64,000 bases of DNA from Actinomycetota bacterium. GTDB taxonomy: Bacteria > Actinomycetota > Thermoleophilia > RBG-16-64-13. The notes below the pieces were generated by a model. It was not told where the DNA came from. It made no database searches and was given only the letters and a program-made list of their open reading frames with translations. The stretch spans positions 59,420 to 123,419 of the forward strand of contig JAAYJE010000003.1 of the NCBI GenBank assembly GCA_012523095.1. Reading direction: 5' to 3'. Position 1 is the first letter of the stretch. Each line of letters opens with the position of its first letter. Shown in pieces: positions 27,970 through 38,302 of this stretch. A program made the position numbers and the translations under genes.

Positions 27970-28341
27970 ATGGCGCTCTATCGAGTCGAGAACTTAAACA
28001 GTGGGTTCCTGTCGTATTACCCTGCCGATAGTCCCGAGGAAGCCCTCGAGGCGATGTACAAGGCCGGCGGTGGTCGGCCTGAGTATGAGGGAGAGGCAAG
28101 AAGCGATCACGCGGCGGGACTCAGGGCCTACTTGGTGGATGATGCTAAGGCTTACGAGATCATGCACGAGTGGGACCGCGAGGCGGGTATCGAGCCACGG
28201 TCCGATGCGGACCTGGACGCCGACATACCAGGCTGCAGCCTACCCTGCGACTACGACGAGTGGAAGGCTCGACCGGCCGACGGCGATATAGCGGCCATTC
28301 TGGCCGGCCGCGGGGTCTGGGGTCTCCCGGCCTTCGTCTGA
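27970..28341 (+). CDS. Uncharacterised protein, family A (paralog of 7866..8123, extended N-terminus)
   Basis: AYEIMHEWDREAGIEPRSDADLDADIPGCSLPCDYDEWKARPADGDIAAILAGRGVWGLPAFV aligns with 7866..8123. Confidence 0.8.
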   Translation: MALYRVENLNSGFLSYYPADSPEEALEAMYKAGGGRPEYEGEARSDHAAGLRAYLVDDAKAYEIMHEWDREAGIEPRSDADLDADIPGCSLPCDYDEWKARPADGDIAAILAGRGVWGLPAFV

Positions 28342-28368
28342 GTCTTCACAGAATCGACGTAGACGGGC

Positions 28369-28509
28369 TTGGAGGCGGTCGAGGGCCAGGGCTGGCATCC
28401 GGGCCTCATGCGCCGGCAGGTGGATTGCGCGATCTGCGGGGTGCCGAACCTGGAGATAGACCACCAGGCGACGGAAGAGGAGGAGTTCGGCTGCGAGGAT
28501 GACGACTGA
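28369..28509 (+). CDS. Possible 46-aa acidic CxxC protein
   Basis: TTG-initiated LEAVEGQGWHPGLMRRQVDCAICGVPNLEIDHQATEEEEFGCEDDD; no clear RBS. Confidence 0.25.
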   Translation: MEAVEGQGWHPGLMRRQVDCAICGVPNLEIDHQATEEEEFGCEDDD

Positions 28510-28571
28510 TTAGCCTAGCAGGCGGTTCAGGCAGGCGGCCGGGGCGGCATTACCCGGCCGCTTTGCTTGCG

Positions 28572-28943
28572 CTAGAGTCCAGCGGTTTCTTCCGAGAACC
28601 CGAGCTGGTGATAGATGGCCTGCTCGACCTGCTGCATCATCTCTGGCGACAGCTCAGCCAAGACCCTTCCTTCTACTCGCTCCAGGCTGACGGTCCGGAT
28701 TTGCTCACACATGATGATGCCAGGTTTGCCGAGAATCTCCGCCGGGAGTGTCACGTGCATGGGATATGCCTTTGTCGGCACCCGAGAACTGATCGCTATA
28801 ACGATCGTGGTAGTCGAGGTGAGGTTTCCCAGATTGTTCTGGATGACGAGAGCGGGGCGTTTCTTGCCCTGCTCCGACCCCCTGACAGGGTCGAAATCGA
28901 CCACGTAGATACACCCGCGGCGGACTTTCGAGAGCTCTACCAT
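28572..28943 (-). CDS. mazF: MazF/PemK-family endoribonuclease toxin
   Basis: RRGCIYVVDFDPVRGSEQGKKRPALVIQNNLGN..TTTIVIAISSR..GKPGIIMCEQIRTVSLERVEGRV. Confidence 0.93.
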   Translation of the reverse strand: MVELSKVRRGCIYVVDFDPVRGSEQGKKRPALVIQNNLGNLTSTTTIVIAISSRVPTKAYPMHVTLPAEILGKPGIIMCEQIRTVSLERVEGRVLAELSPEMMQQVEQAIYHQLGFSEETAGL

Positions 28944-29185
28944 TCAGGCAGGCTCTCACAGTTGGCGGCCATATCCTCCTCAGCCATCTGGCGGCTGATC
29001 TCTCTCATCTCCTCATACCCCTCGCGCATGAGCGACTGCACATGCTCCGCACGAAGACAGGAGATCGCATCCACCATAACCTGAGTCTTGCTGGTTCCGG
29101 TCTCCACAGACCGCTGATCCACGAAATCGCTCGCCCACCCCGGCAGCCTTACGTTGAAGAGCTTAGCCGCTCGTCCGCCGGCCAT
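28937..29185 (-). CDS. MazE-like (RHH-type) antitoxin
   Basis: Overlaps toxin start; MAGGRAAKLFNVRLPGWASDFVDQRSVETGTSKTQVMVDAISCLRAEH; RBS GGAGGAACGGCG-ATG. Confidence 0.8.
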   Translation of the reverse strand: MAGGRAAKLFNVRLPGWASDFVDQRSVETGTSKTQVMVDAISCLRAEHVQSLMREGYEEMREISRQMAEEDMAANCESLPEW

Positions 29186-29252
29186 CGCCGTTCCTCCCTG
29201 ATTCATCGCATTCCCCCGTTGACGTTTCTTTTCCCCGCAAGGCCCACTAAAC

Positions 29253-29266
29253 ATACATCAATGTAT
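29253..29266. promoter_or_regulatory. Palindromic operator candidate upstream of the mazEF-like operon
   Basis: ATACAT-CA-ATGTAT, inside minus-strand promoter TTTACA-18 bp-TATGTT. Confidence 0.5.
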
Positions 29267-29374
29267 TGCAATATGTAAAGCACCACAGCATTACACCGTG
29301 TATATCGGTGACGTGCTCAGATTCCTTAGGGTTCCGCGGGACGGGCAAGACTACTGCCGTCAAGGCGGCCTCTC

Positions 29375-29614
29375 CTATCTACAAGAAGAGCCCTGGATCG
29401 TACGCCGCCGAGGCTCGTTCCTGTCCGCTCTGCCGGCTCCGCGGAGCCCTGTATCCCGCCCCTCCATCTTGGCCCGCACCGGGTCGAAGTCCACGAACCA
29501 TGACTTGAAGAGCACCTGGGCCATGGCTTCCAGCGTCCCGTTCATACGCCGGTTGAGCTCGATCGTGTCGTCCAGGGTCCCTAGGATGTGGGCGATGGCG
29601 CGCTGCTTCGAGGC
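29375..29614 (-). pseudogene. hsdS: Remnant of type I restriction specificity subunit (HsdS)
   Basis: Manual minus-strand translation [59 protein letters not shown]..., no start codon and not in ORF track; matches the conserved central region of HsdS. Confidence 0.85.
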
Positions 29615-29674
29615 CTTTCTTCAGCTCTCCCGCCCTACCCACCAACTCATGTAAGCCCTGCAAATCGGACAATA

Positions 29675-29756
29675 TGCCGGAGGCGGGACTCGAACCCGCA
29701 CGGGTACAACCCTACGGTGTTTAAGACCGTTGCGTCTGCCATTCCGCCACTCCGGC
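29675..29756 (-). tRNA. tRNA-Leu (anticodon TAA)
   Basis: GCCGGAGTGGCGGAATGGCAGACGCAACGGTCTTAAACACCGTAGGGTTGTACCCGTGCGGGTTCGAGTCCCGCCTCCGGCA. Confidence 0.93.
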
Positions 29757-29870
29757 TGAGGTCGCCCCAGGACTCAGAACCCACCGGCCCCGGGTATCCA
29801 AGATCCCCCCGGACCACCCGGTCTACGTTAGCATCTCCTGCTCCCAGGGATGATCCTTGTGGGCCAGTCC

Positions 29871-31865
29871 TCAGATATAGGCCGCCGCCTTGAATCCGGA
29901 TCTTACAGCTCCGGAGATGTCGCCCACCTCGGAAGCGTCACCGACGACGAACACCTCGGTCTCCGGCGCGCTGCGGCGGAGTGAGTCGGCCACGTCGCAC
30001 CGCGCAGCCATGCCGACTGCGAGCAGCACCGTGTCGGCGGGGAATCCGATCTTCTCACCGGTCTGTGTGTCACAGCAGACCACAGTGGAGTCGGTCACTT
30101 CTTCCAGCCTGCGGTTCAAAACGATGGGTATCTGAAGATCCTCGACGATGCTCATGAGTTCCATAGCCACACCGCCTGCTGAGGCGCTCAGACACCTCAT
30201 GTCGGGCGCCATCTCGACGATGGTCACGTCCTTGCCGGCCCGTTTTAGAGCGATTGCAGACTCCACGCCCACCGAGCCCGCGCCCACGATCACCGTCTTC
30301 TCGCCCGGCTCTGCCTTGCCGGCATCGACGTCGGGCGCCCAATGGACATGCGACTTGTCTATGCCGGGCACCTTCGGAATGATCGGCTTCGAGCCGACTG
30401 CGATGATCAACGCCTCATAACCCTCCGCGTCGAGAAGCTCTTTGGTGGCCTCGGTGTTCATGAGGATACGGGCCGGAGTCTTCGTCGCCTGTCGCACCAG
30501 ATAGTCCAGGTAGTCCTGGACGTCCTCCTTAAAGGGAAGCGCGGCGCCGAGCACTACGTGACCACCGAGACGGTCGCTCATCTCGTAGAGTGTGACGTCG
30601 TGCCCTCGGTCGCAGAGCGTCAGCATGGCCTGGATGCCGGCCGGGCCGCCGCCCACGACCGCGACCCTCTTCTTCACCTCGGCCTTCTTGACCTTGCCGT
30701 CGGGAAACTCGGTCTCGTTGCCCAAGTAGGGGTTCACGGCGCAGTTGATCACCGCGGGGATCATCAACCTGGCACCGCAGTACTGGCAGCGCAGGCAGGG
30801 ACGGACATCCTCTTCGCGCCCATGAGCATACTTGCGCGGCATCTCCGGGTCGGCGAGGAGCGGGCGGCACATGGCCACCATGTCGGCCTTGCCCGAGGCG
30901 ATTATCTCCTCGGCCCTTCCGATGTTCATGATGGAGCCCACCGTGCACACCACCAGGTTCGGGAAGGCCTTCTTGATCTTCTCGGCGTAGTGGACATTGT
31001 ATTCCCGGTCCATGAGGTAGTTCTGCCACCAGTTGCGCATGTACTGAAGCTCGCCGTGCAGGCCGGCCGACACGTGCAGGATGTCCACCTTGTCTTGGAT
31101 GATCTCGATGAACTTGAGGGTCTCAGGAAGATGCATGCCTTCGGGATGGATCTCGTCGGCCGAGATCCGGTACTCGATGACGAAGTCTTCACCGCAGAGC
31201 GCTCGGACCCGGTCCAGCACCTCGATGGCGAAACGCGCACGGTTCTCGAGAGAGCCGCCGTATTCGTCGTTGCGCTTGTTGTAGAGGGTACTGGCGAACT
31301 GCGCGATGAGATTACCGTGGCCGCCATGGATCATGGTCATCTTCATGCCGGCCCTCTTGCAGCGGTAAGCCGCCTGGGCGTACTTCTCCACGGTCTCCCT
31401 GATCTTCTGGTGATCCATCTCGATGGTGTAGAGCATCTCGCGACCCTGTTGGGGGGCCCGCCACAGCTCGTGCGATGGAAGGATCCGCGAAGCGCTGTAG
31501 GCCGCCTTGCCCGTCTTGCCGGGGTCGGAGTCCTTACCGTTGTGGTTGATCTCAAGGGAGGCCTGCGTACCAAAGCCCGCGCACATCTCAGCGAAGAGGG
31601 TGAGCGAGAGTATGCACTCGTCGCTGGAGAGGTCGAGCTGGCGCTCCTCGTCGCTTGCTTCTTTGATGTCTACCACCGAGTTGCCGATGGTGATCACGGC
31701 CGCTCCACCCCGCGCGAACGACCTGAAGAGGTTGACGAACTCGGTCGTCACCCGCCCGTCGCGTGACGCCAGGTTCGGCGACGGCGGTGCCAGTTCTAGG
31801 CGGTTCCTGAAGTCGACCCCTCGGATCCTGAGAGGCGCGAATACGTGTTCGTATCTAGATCCCAT
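29871..31865 (-). CDS. NADH:flavin oxidoreductase / 2,4-dienoyl-CoA reductase (FadH/BaiH-like)
   Basis: OYE barrel FAPLRIRGVDFRNRLELAPP; PCLRCQYCGARLMIPAVINCAVNPYLGNE (Fe-S); VAVVGGGPAGIQAMLTLCDRGHDVTLYEMSDRLGG; ATG at 31865. Confidence 0.93.
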   Translation of the reverse strand: MGSRYEHVFAPLRIRGVDFRNRLELAPPSPNLASRDGRVTTEFVNLFRSFARGGAAVITIGNSVVDIKEASDEERQLDLSSDECILSLTLFAEMCAGFGTQASLEINHNGKDSDPGKTGKAAYSASRILPSHELWRAPQQGREMLYTIEMDHQKIRETVEKYAQAAYRCKRAGMKMTMIHGGHGNLIAQFASTLYNKRNDEYGGSLENRARFAIEVLDRVRALCGEDFVIEYRISADEIHPEGMHLPETLKFIEIIQDKVDILHVSAGLHGELQYMRNWWQNYLMDREYNVHYAEKIKKAFPNLVVCTVGSIMNIGRAEEIIASGKADMVAMCRPLLADPEMPRKYAHGREEDVRPCLRCQYCGARLMIPAVINCAVNPYLGNETEFPDGKVKKAEVKKRVAVVGGGPAGIQAMLTLCDRGHDVTLYEMSDRLGGHVVLGAALPFKEDVQDYLDYLVRQATKTPARILMNTEATKELLDAEGYEALIIAVGSKPIIPKVPGIDKSHVHWAPDVDAGKAEPGEKTVIVGAGSVGVESAIALKRAGKDVTIVEMAPDMRCLSASAGGVAMELMSIVEDLQIPIVLNRRLEEVTDSTVVCCDTQTGEKIGFPADTVLLAVGMAARCDVADSLRRSAPETEVFVVGDASEVGDISGAVRSGFKAAAYI

Positions 31866-31973
31866 CGCTGCGCATCCCTTCGTTGTCCGGTCTGGAGGCG
31901 GCGCGTCCGCCGCATGCCTGGTGCCCTGTCCAGAATACAAGGAAAAGCGCCGCGGGTTGAGCCCCTCCTTGAT

Positions 31974-32011
31974 CTCGGGAGCGTCTCGGAGGCTTCCGAG
32001 ACGCTCCCGAG
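31974..32011 (-). terminator. 17-bp perfect hairpin downstream of SLH-rhodanese gene
   Basis: CTCGGGAGCGTCTCGGA-GGCT-TCCGAGACGCTCCCGAG. Confidence 0.6.
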
Positions 32012-32015
32012 GACG

Positions 32016-32053
32016 GCGGAGGCCGCCTGCCGGACCCGGCAGGCGGCCTCCGC
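32016..32053 (-). terminator. 16-bp perfect hairpin adjacent to the previous one
   Basis: GCGGAGGCCGCCTGCC-GGACCC-GGCAGGCGGCCTCCGC. Confidence 0.6.
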
Positions 32054-32089
32054 TACGGACTCACGTCCGCCATTCCCCATCGGGAGACT

Positions 32090-33577
32090 CTATTCGGCGG
32101 ACACCACCATATCGTGATCGACTACCCAGGCCTGTGCAGCTCCGTCGTACATCTTGACGTTGGTGTAGCCGAGCATCTGAGTGAGGACATACCACCACGC
32201 GGACTCATATCCGCCTACACCGCAGTAGATGATGATCTCGTCGGTTTTGTCGGCCGTGAAGACCGTGACCACGATCTGCTCAAGCTCGCCAACCGACTTG
32301 TATACCCAGCCTGCCTCTTCCCAGATCAGCGGGGCAGGCAGAGACAGGGCCGACTCGATGTGGCCCGGCACCGGAGCCCAAGGCTCGATTTCCTCACCCG
32401 TGTAGACCTCGGTGTCCCTAGTGTCAAGAAGGATGACGTCACCTATGTGGTCGGCCACATATTCGGTCGAAACCCACATGCCTGCGTCAACGGTGGCGGT
32501 GTACTCAACCGGGGTCACAGTGGGAGCTTCGGTGCTCACGGACCTGCCTTCATCCACCCACTTCACGTACGAGCCGTCCAGCACCGCCACATTCTTCACA
32601 CCCGCGTAGATGAGAGTGTCGGCCACCCTAGTGGAGTCGGCCAAGCCAAAGGTAGGCATCGGATCGAGCCCGCCGACCACGACCACTCTCGACTCGGCTG
32701 TGATACCGGCGTTCCCGATCAACGCGAACAGCGCGTCATCCTCGGGCAACTCCATGTACAGACCGCCCGGAGCCATGTCTTCTAGGGCGGTGTTCACGTA
32801 GAAACCCGCGGGGATGTTGATGGCGCCGGGAATGTGGTCCGCCGCATAAGCGTCGGCCGGCCTGGTGTCGATGGTTACGAGACCTTCCATGTCGAGGTTG
32901 GCCTCCAACCAGGCGGTTGAGACCACCCGGCTGAAGTCGCCCGGTCCGACTACCTCAAGAAGCTGCGCCAGGACCTCGGCCGCCTCTCCGCGCGTTGCGG
33001 GAGCAGTCAGGTCCCACGTCGCCAGGCCGGGGATCGCGGCCAGTAGCCCGTTGAATTCAGCCTTCTTGATGTTGGCACCGTGGTTCGGGTCTGTGTAGCT
33101 GAGTACACCCGCGTAATCGGCGTCCGGCTCGGCCAGCAGATCGCCGGCCGCCCGCACCACTATCGTGATGGCCTGCTGACGAGTGATGTTACCGGAGAAG
33201 TCGAAGTTCCCGTCGGCCTTGCCGAGGATGATCTCATTCTCCGCCGCCACGGCCACGTAACTACCCGGGTAGAGCGGGTTGTTGTCGGGATCATAGGGCG
33301 CCGGGGTGTCCGGGAAAGTGGAGACATCCGCCGTGGTCACCTCGTAGCCCATGGTCAGCACAGCCATCTTGGCAAACTGCTGGCGTTGCAGGAGATTGTT
33401 GGGCCTGAAAGTCCCGTCGTCATAGCCGCCGACAATGGATTGATCGGCAAGGGAGTTGATGCTGGCTTCGAATGGACTGCCCGCCACGTCGGTGAAGTCC
33501 GCGGCCAGGGCCGGGGCTCCTAGCGCCAGAACCATGACGAAAGCCAGTAAGAACCCTCTGATCATTCGTGCACGCAT
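32090..33577 (-). CDS. SLH-domain surface protein with tandem rhodanese domains (thiosulfate sulfurtransferase-like)
   Basis: Signal peptide, N-terminal SLH repeats, then VTIDTRPADAYAADHIPGAINIP and VILLDTRDTEVYTGEE..IIIYCGVGGYESAWWYVLTQMLGYTNVKMYDGAAQAW. Confidence 0.9.
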   Translation of the reverse strand: MRARMIRGFLLAFVMVLALGAPALAADFTDVAGSPFEASINSLADQSIVGGYDDGTFRPNNLLQRQQFAKMAVLTMGYEVTTADVSTFPDTPAPYDPDNNPLYPGSYVAVAAENEIILGKADGNFDFSGNITRQQAITIVVRAAGDLLAEPDADYAGVLSYTDPNHGANIKKAEFNGLLAAIPGLATWDLTAPATRGEAAEVLAQLLEVVGPGDFSRVVSTAWLEANLDMEGLVTIDTRPADAYAADHIPGAINIPAGFYVNTALEDMAPGGLYMELPEDDALFALIGNAGITAESRVVVVGGLDPMPTFGLADSTRVADTLIYAGVKNVAVLDGSYVKWVDEGRSVSTEAPTVTPVEYTATVDAGMWVSTEYVADHIGDVILLDTRDTEVYTGEEIEPWAPVPGHIESALSLPAPLIWEEAGWVYKSVGELEQIVVTVFTADKTDEIIIYCGVGGYESAWWYVLTQMLGYTNVKMYDGAAQAWVVDHDMVVSAE

Positions 33578-33781
33578 CGATCCTCCTCCTTTTGAGTTTT
33601 CACCCGTACGATCATCGTTGCGTTGATCATAACCAGCCTGATCTAAACGATACGATTACATCTAAGTATACTTCCCTTGAAGGTCCAGAGGTAATCTACT
33701 CTTCGTCAGTAGGTCCACCGATGCTGTCCGCGCCTCACTGCCGCGACGATCCGCTTAGCATTTGGAGTCCGGCTGTCCGGT

Positions 33782-35278
33782 CTACGCTCCCCGCACCAAC
33801 AGGCCGTCAAGCATGTCCCGCTCGGAGACGGTCATACTCTCGTAGGCCAGGGTCTCCATGGCCGCCTGGACTATCACCGCTCCGGCCACGATGATGGGAG
33901 CGCGGGCGGCCTGCACGCAGGGCAGTGCGGCACGCTCGGCGTTGTTCATGGAGCCAAGGCGGGACACCAGCTCCTGCACGGCCTCCAGCGATAAGGTACG
34001 CCGATGGATGGCGTCAGGATCGTATTCCTCCAGTCCGGCGTCCAGGGCCGCCAGAGTAGTGACCGTCCCTGCCACGCCGACCAGAACGCGCCCGGGAGGA
34101 CCGGCGCCCAATTGCCGCCTCACTCGCCTGAAGTACCTGTTGGACTCCTGATAGATGCCCGACCTCTCCCCCGCTGTGGGGGGATCGGAGGCAACCCAGC
34201 GCTCGGTCGCCCTGCCGGCACCGATCTCCAGGCTCACCGCCTGCACGGCCCCCGTCTTAGCCCGACACATAAGTTCGGTGCTGCCGCCTCCCACATCGAT
34301 GACGACGACGCCGCTTTCAAGATCCAGACATACACCTATGTACGCAAGTTCCGCCTCTCTGATGCCGGACAGCACCACCGAAGGCAGAGCGTTCTCCTGA
34401 CCCAGGTCATGGATGAACTCCTCACCATCAAGGGCGTCCCGAGCGGCGCTGGTGCCGGCCAGGACCATGGAATACACACCGTTGCTTCGCGCCTCTTGCA
34501 CATACTGGGCCACCGTCGCTGCGGTCCGACGTCGGGCGGCTTCGCCCAATCTCGCTCCCGGTCTCAGGCCCTCCCCCATGCGGGTCATCTCAGCCCTGCG
34601 CACGACCGTCCAAGGCCGACCGTCTATGACATCGGCAACCAGCAACCTCACCGACATGGTCCCCACGTCTATCGCGGCGCGCCTCTGACCGATATCCCAT
34701 CGTGCACACCGCTTGTCACGACACCAGGTCTCGCCGAGAGGCGGCAGAAAGCGTTCCCAAGCCTTGCGGGCCTCCGCCTGCAACTCAGCGTTCCGTTCCG
34801 GGGGAGCCGAAAGCCAACCGGTCGCCACGGCCAGAAGAGCCGCCGCGTACGCATGTAGACACGACGCCACCTCGGGTCCTTCGGGTCCCCCGATCCCGGC
34901 TCCAAGACGAGCCGTCCGGGCCTCCGAGCCGTCCTCACCGCCGACCAGATCTGCCCGTCTTCCCCGGTATAAGTCGGTAACCTCCAACAGCAGGCGCCTC
35001 AACGGACCCTCCCTGAGGCAGGCGGCCCTCATCCGGCGGACGGCTCCCGCACTCTCCACACGGCTCACCGCGGCGGCAACGACGGGGCAGGTCAGATAGA
35101 GCAGGGTCGGGTTGGGCGCTCCGTCAGAGAGGATGGGAGCCGTCTCGACCACAGCCGGGTAACCGAAGGGACAGCGTACCGCGATGCCGGTGAGATCATG
35201 AGGTTGCCGCCCAAGTTCTCCTGAGATCACCGCCCTATCTCGGGGACCGACTGTCTCTCTTGCGCCCTCGCCCGTCAC
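33782..35278 (-). CDS. DUF501 domain fused to Ppx/GppA exopolyphosphatase
   Basis: GTG start 35278 overlapping previous stop; DUF501-like RCPFGYPAVVETAPILSDGAPNPTLLYLTCPVVAAAVSRVESAGAVRRM; Ppx AAIDVGTMSVRLLVAD, VVVIDVGGGSTELMC, VAGTVTTLAAL. Confidence 0.88.
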   Translation of the reverse strand: MTGEGARETVGPRDRAVISGELGRQPHDLTGIAVRCPFGYPAVVETAPILSDGAPNPTLLYLTCPVVAAAVSRVESAGAVRRMRAACLREGPLRRLLLEVTDLYRGRRADLVGGEDGSEARTARLGAGIGGPEGPEVASCLHAYAAALLAVATGWLSAPPERNAELQAEARKAWERFLPPLGETWCRDKRCARWDIGQRRAAIDVGTMSVRLLVADVIDGRPWTVVRRAEMTRMGEGLRPGARLGEAARRRTAATVAQYVQEARSNGVYSMVLAGTSAARDALDGEEFIHDLGQENALPSVVLSGIREAELAYIGVCLDLESGVVVIDVGGGSTELMCRAKTGAVQAVSLEIGAGRATERWVASDPPTAGERSGIYQESNRYFRRVRRQLGAGPPGRVLVGVAGTVTTLAALDAGLEEYDPDAIHRRTLSLEAVQELVSRLGSMNNAERAALPCVQAARAPIIVAGAVIVQAAMETLAYESMTVSERDMLDGLLVRGA

Positions 35279-35718
35279 GATGAAGCGTTGAACGTGGTCG
35301 GAGTCATGTTGTCCGAGGTAGGGCCGTCGTCGGGGGAGGTCGTCGTTGACGAAGGCTCCGTCGAGACGGTGGAGGTGACCGCGCCGGTGTCGAACGGCAG
35401 CATATGGAAGGGGGATGACTCCCCGGATGTGGCGGGCGACTCGGAGGTCCCACCCTCTAAGCCCACCACCACCACGACCGCCACCGCCGCCACTAGAACG
35501 ATCAAAGCCGGCAGGCGCCTTCGACCCTCTCTCCTCGACTCTCCTGGTCTCCCACCGGCTCCGCGACGGGCGCCGCCCTGCCGGTGTCGGTCCACACGTC
35601 TTCCGCTTCTGGAGGTTTCGTACTCCCGCCACTCAGTATCATCCGCGAGTCTGTCCAAAAAGGAGGGGTCCGGCCTTCGTGACGGCCGGTCGCGCCCGGA
35701 TTCCGTATCATCCACCAT
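35275..35718 (-). CDS. Single-TM hypothetical protein between ftsB-like and DUF501-ppx genes
   Basis: 147 aa; basic cytoplasmic region, TM LPALIVLVAAVAVVVVVGL, Ser/Thr-rich exterior. Confidence 0.65.
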   Translation of the reverse strand: MVDDTESGRDRPSRRPDPSFLDRLADDTEWREYETSRSGRRVDRHRQGGARRGAGGRPGESRREGRRRLPALIVLVAAVAVVVVVGLEGGTSESPATSGESSPFHMLPFDTGAVTSTVSTEPSSTTTSPDDGPTSDNMTPTTFNASS

Positions 35719-35729
35719 GGCGGCGACCT

Positions 35730-36158
35730 TCAGTCGAGACCTTCAAACTCAGAGATGATCTGTCGCAGCAACCCGCCGTCCACCTCGGCGTCATCTTCGG
35801 CCGCTTCTCTTGAACCGGTGATGACATAGACCTCCTCGCCCGGACGTGCGTACGTCAGATCCTCGCGGGCCAAGCTCTCGAGATAGCCGGTTTCGGTCAG
35901 CTTGCCCAAGTGCGCCTGTAGGTCGGCCTTCTGCTTCTCGAGTGACGCTAATTCGGCGGTCGCTTTCTGCAATCGTCCGCGGGCATCCTTGTAGCCCTGC
36001 AGTGGACCGTAGTTCGAGAACGTAGCGACGGCCAGCACAATGACTATCGCCATCAGAATGAGGATGCGCCGACGGGTCGCGTACGGGGGACGCGGCTGTA
36101 GCTCTGGGCCGATATCGCCGGATCGCGTCGGCGCCGCCGGTGCACTTGCGTTGGTCAT
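35730..36158 (-). CDS. FtsB/DivIC-family septum formation initiator
   Basis: RRRILILMAIVIVLAVATFSNYGPLQGYKDARGRLQKATAELASLEKQKADLQAHLGKL..YLESLAREDLTYARPGEEVYVI; downstream of eno. Confidence 0.88.
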   Translation of the reverse strand: MTNASAPAAPTRSGDIGPELQPRPPYATRRRILILMAIVIVLAVATFSNYGPLQGYKDARGRLQKATAELASLEKQKADLQAHLGKLTETGYLESLAREDLTYARPGEEVYVITGSREAAEDDAEVDGGLLRQIISEFEGLD

Positions 36159-36213
36159 AGTTCATGTTCTATTCGCCCTCGCAGCGACACTGTCCTTTTG
36201 TGACGGGGTCCTC

Positions 36214-38297
<2,084 letters not shown>

Positions 38298-38302
38298 GCG
38301 CC

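Noticed and set aside
29266-29508. Plus-strand ORF with Walker A-like GFRGTGKTTAVKAASP (BchI/AAA-like)
   Set aside because: It is antisense to the hsdS remnant and its flank, with no other AAA motif; likely coincidental
30342-31766. 474-aa plus-strand ORF
   Set aside because: Antisense to the flavin oxidoreductase gene; no recognisable protein family
33782-35632. Extended 616-aa version of the DUF501-Ppx ORF
   Set aside because: The first ~118 aa are an out-of-frame reading of the upstream membrane-protein gene; the GTG at 35278 is the supported start
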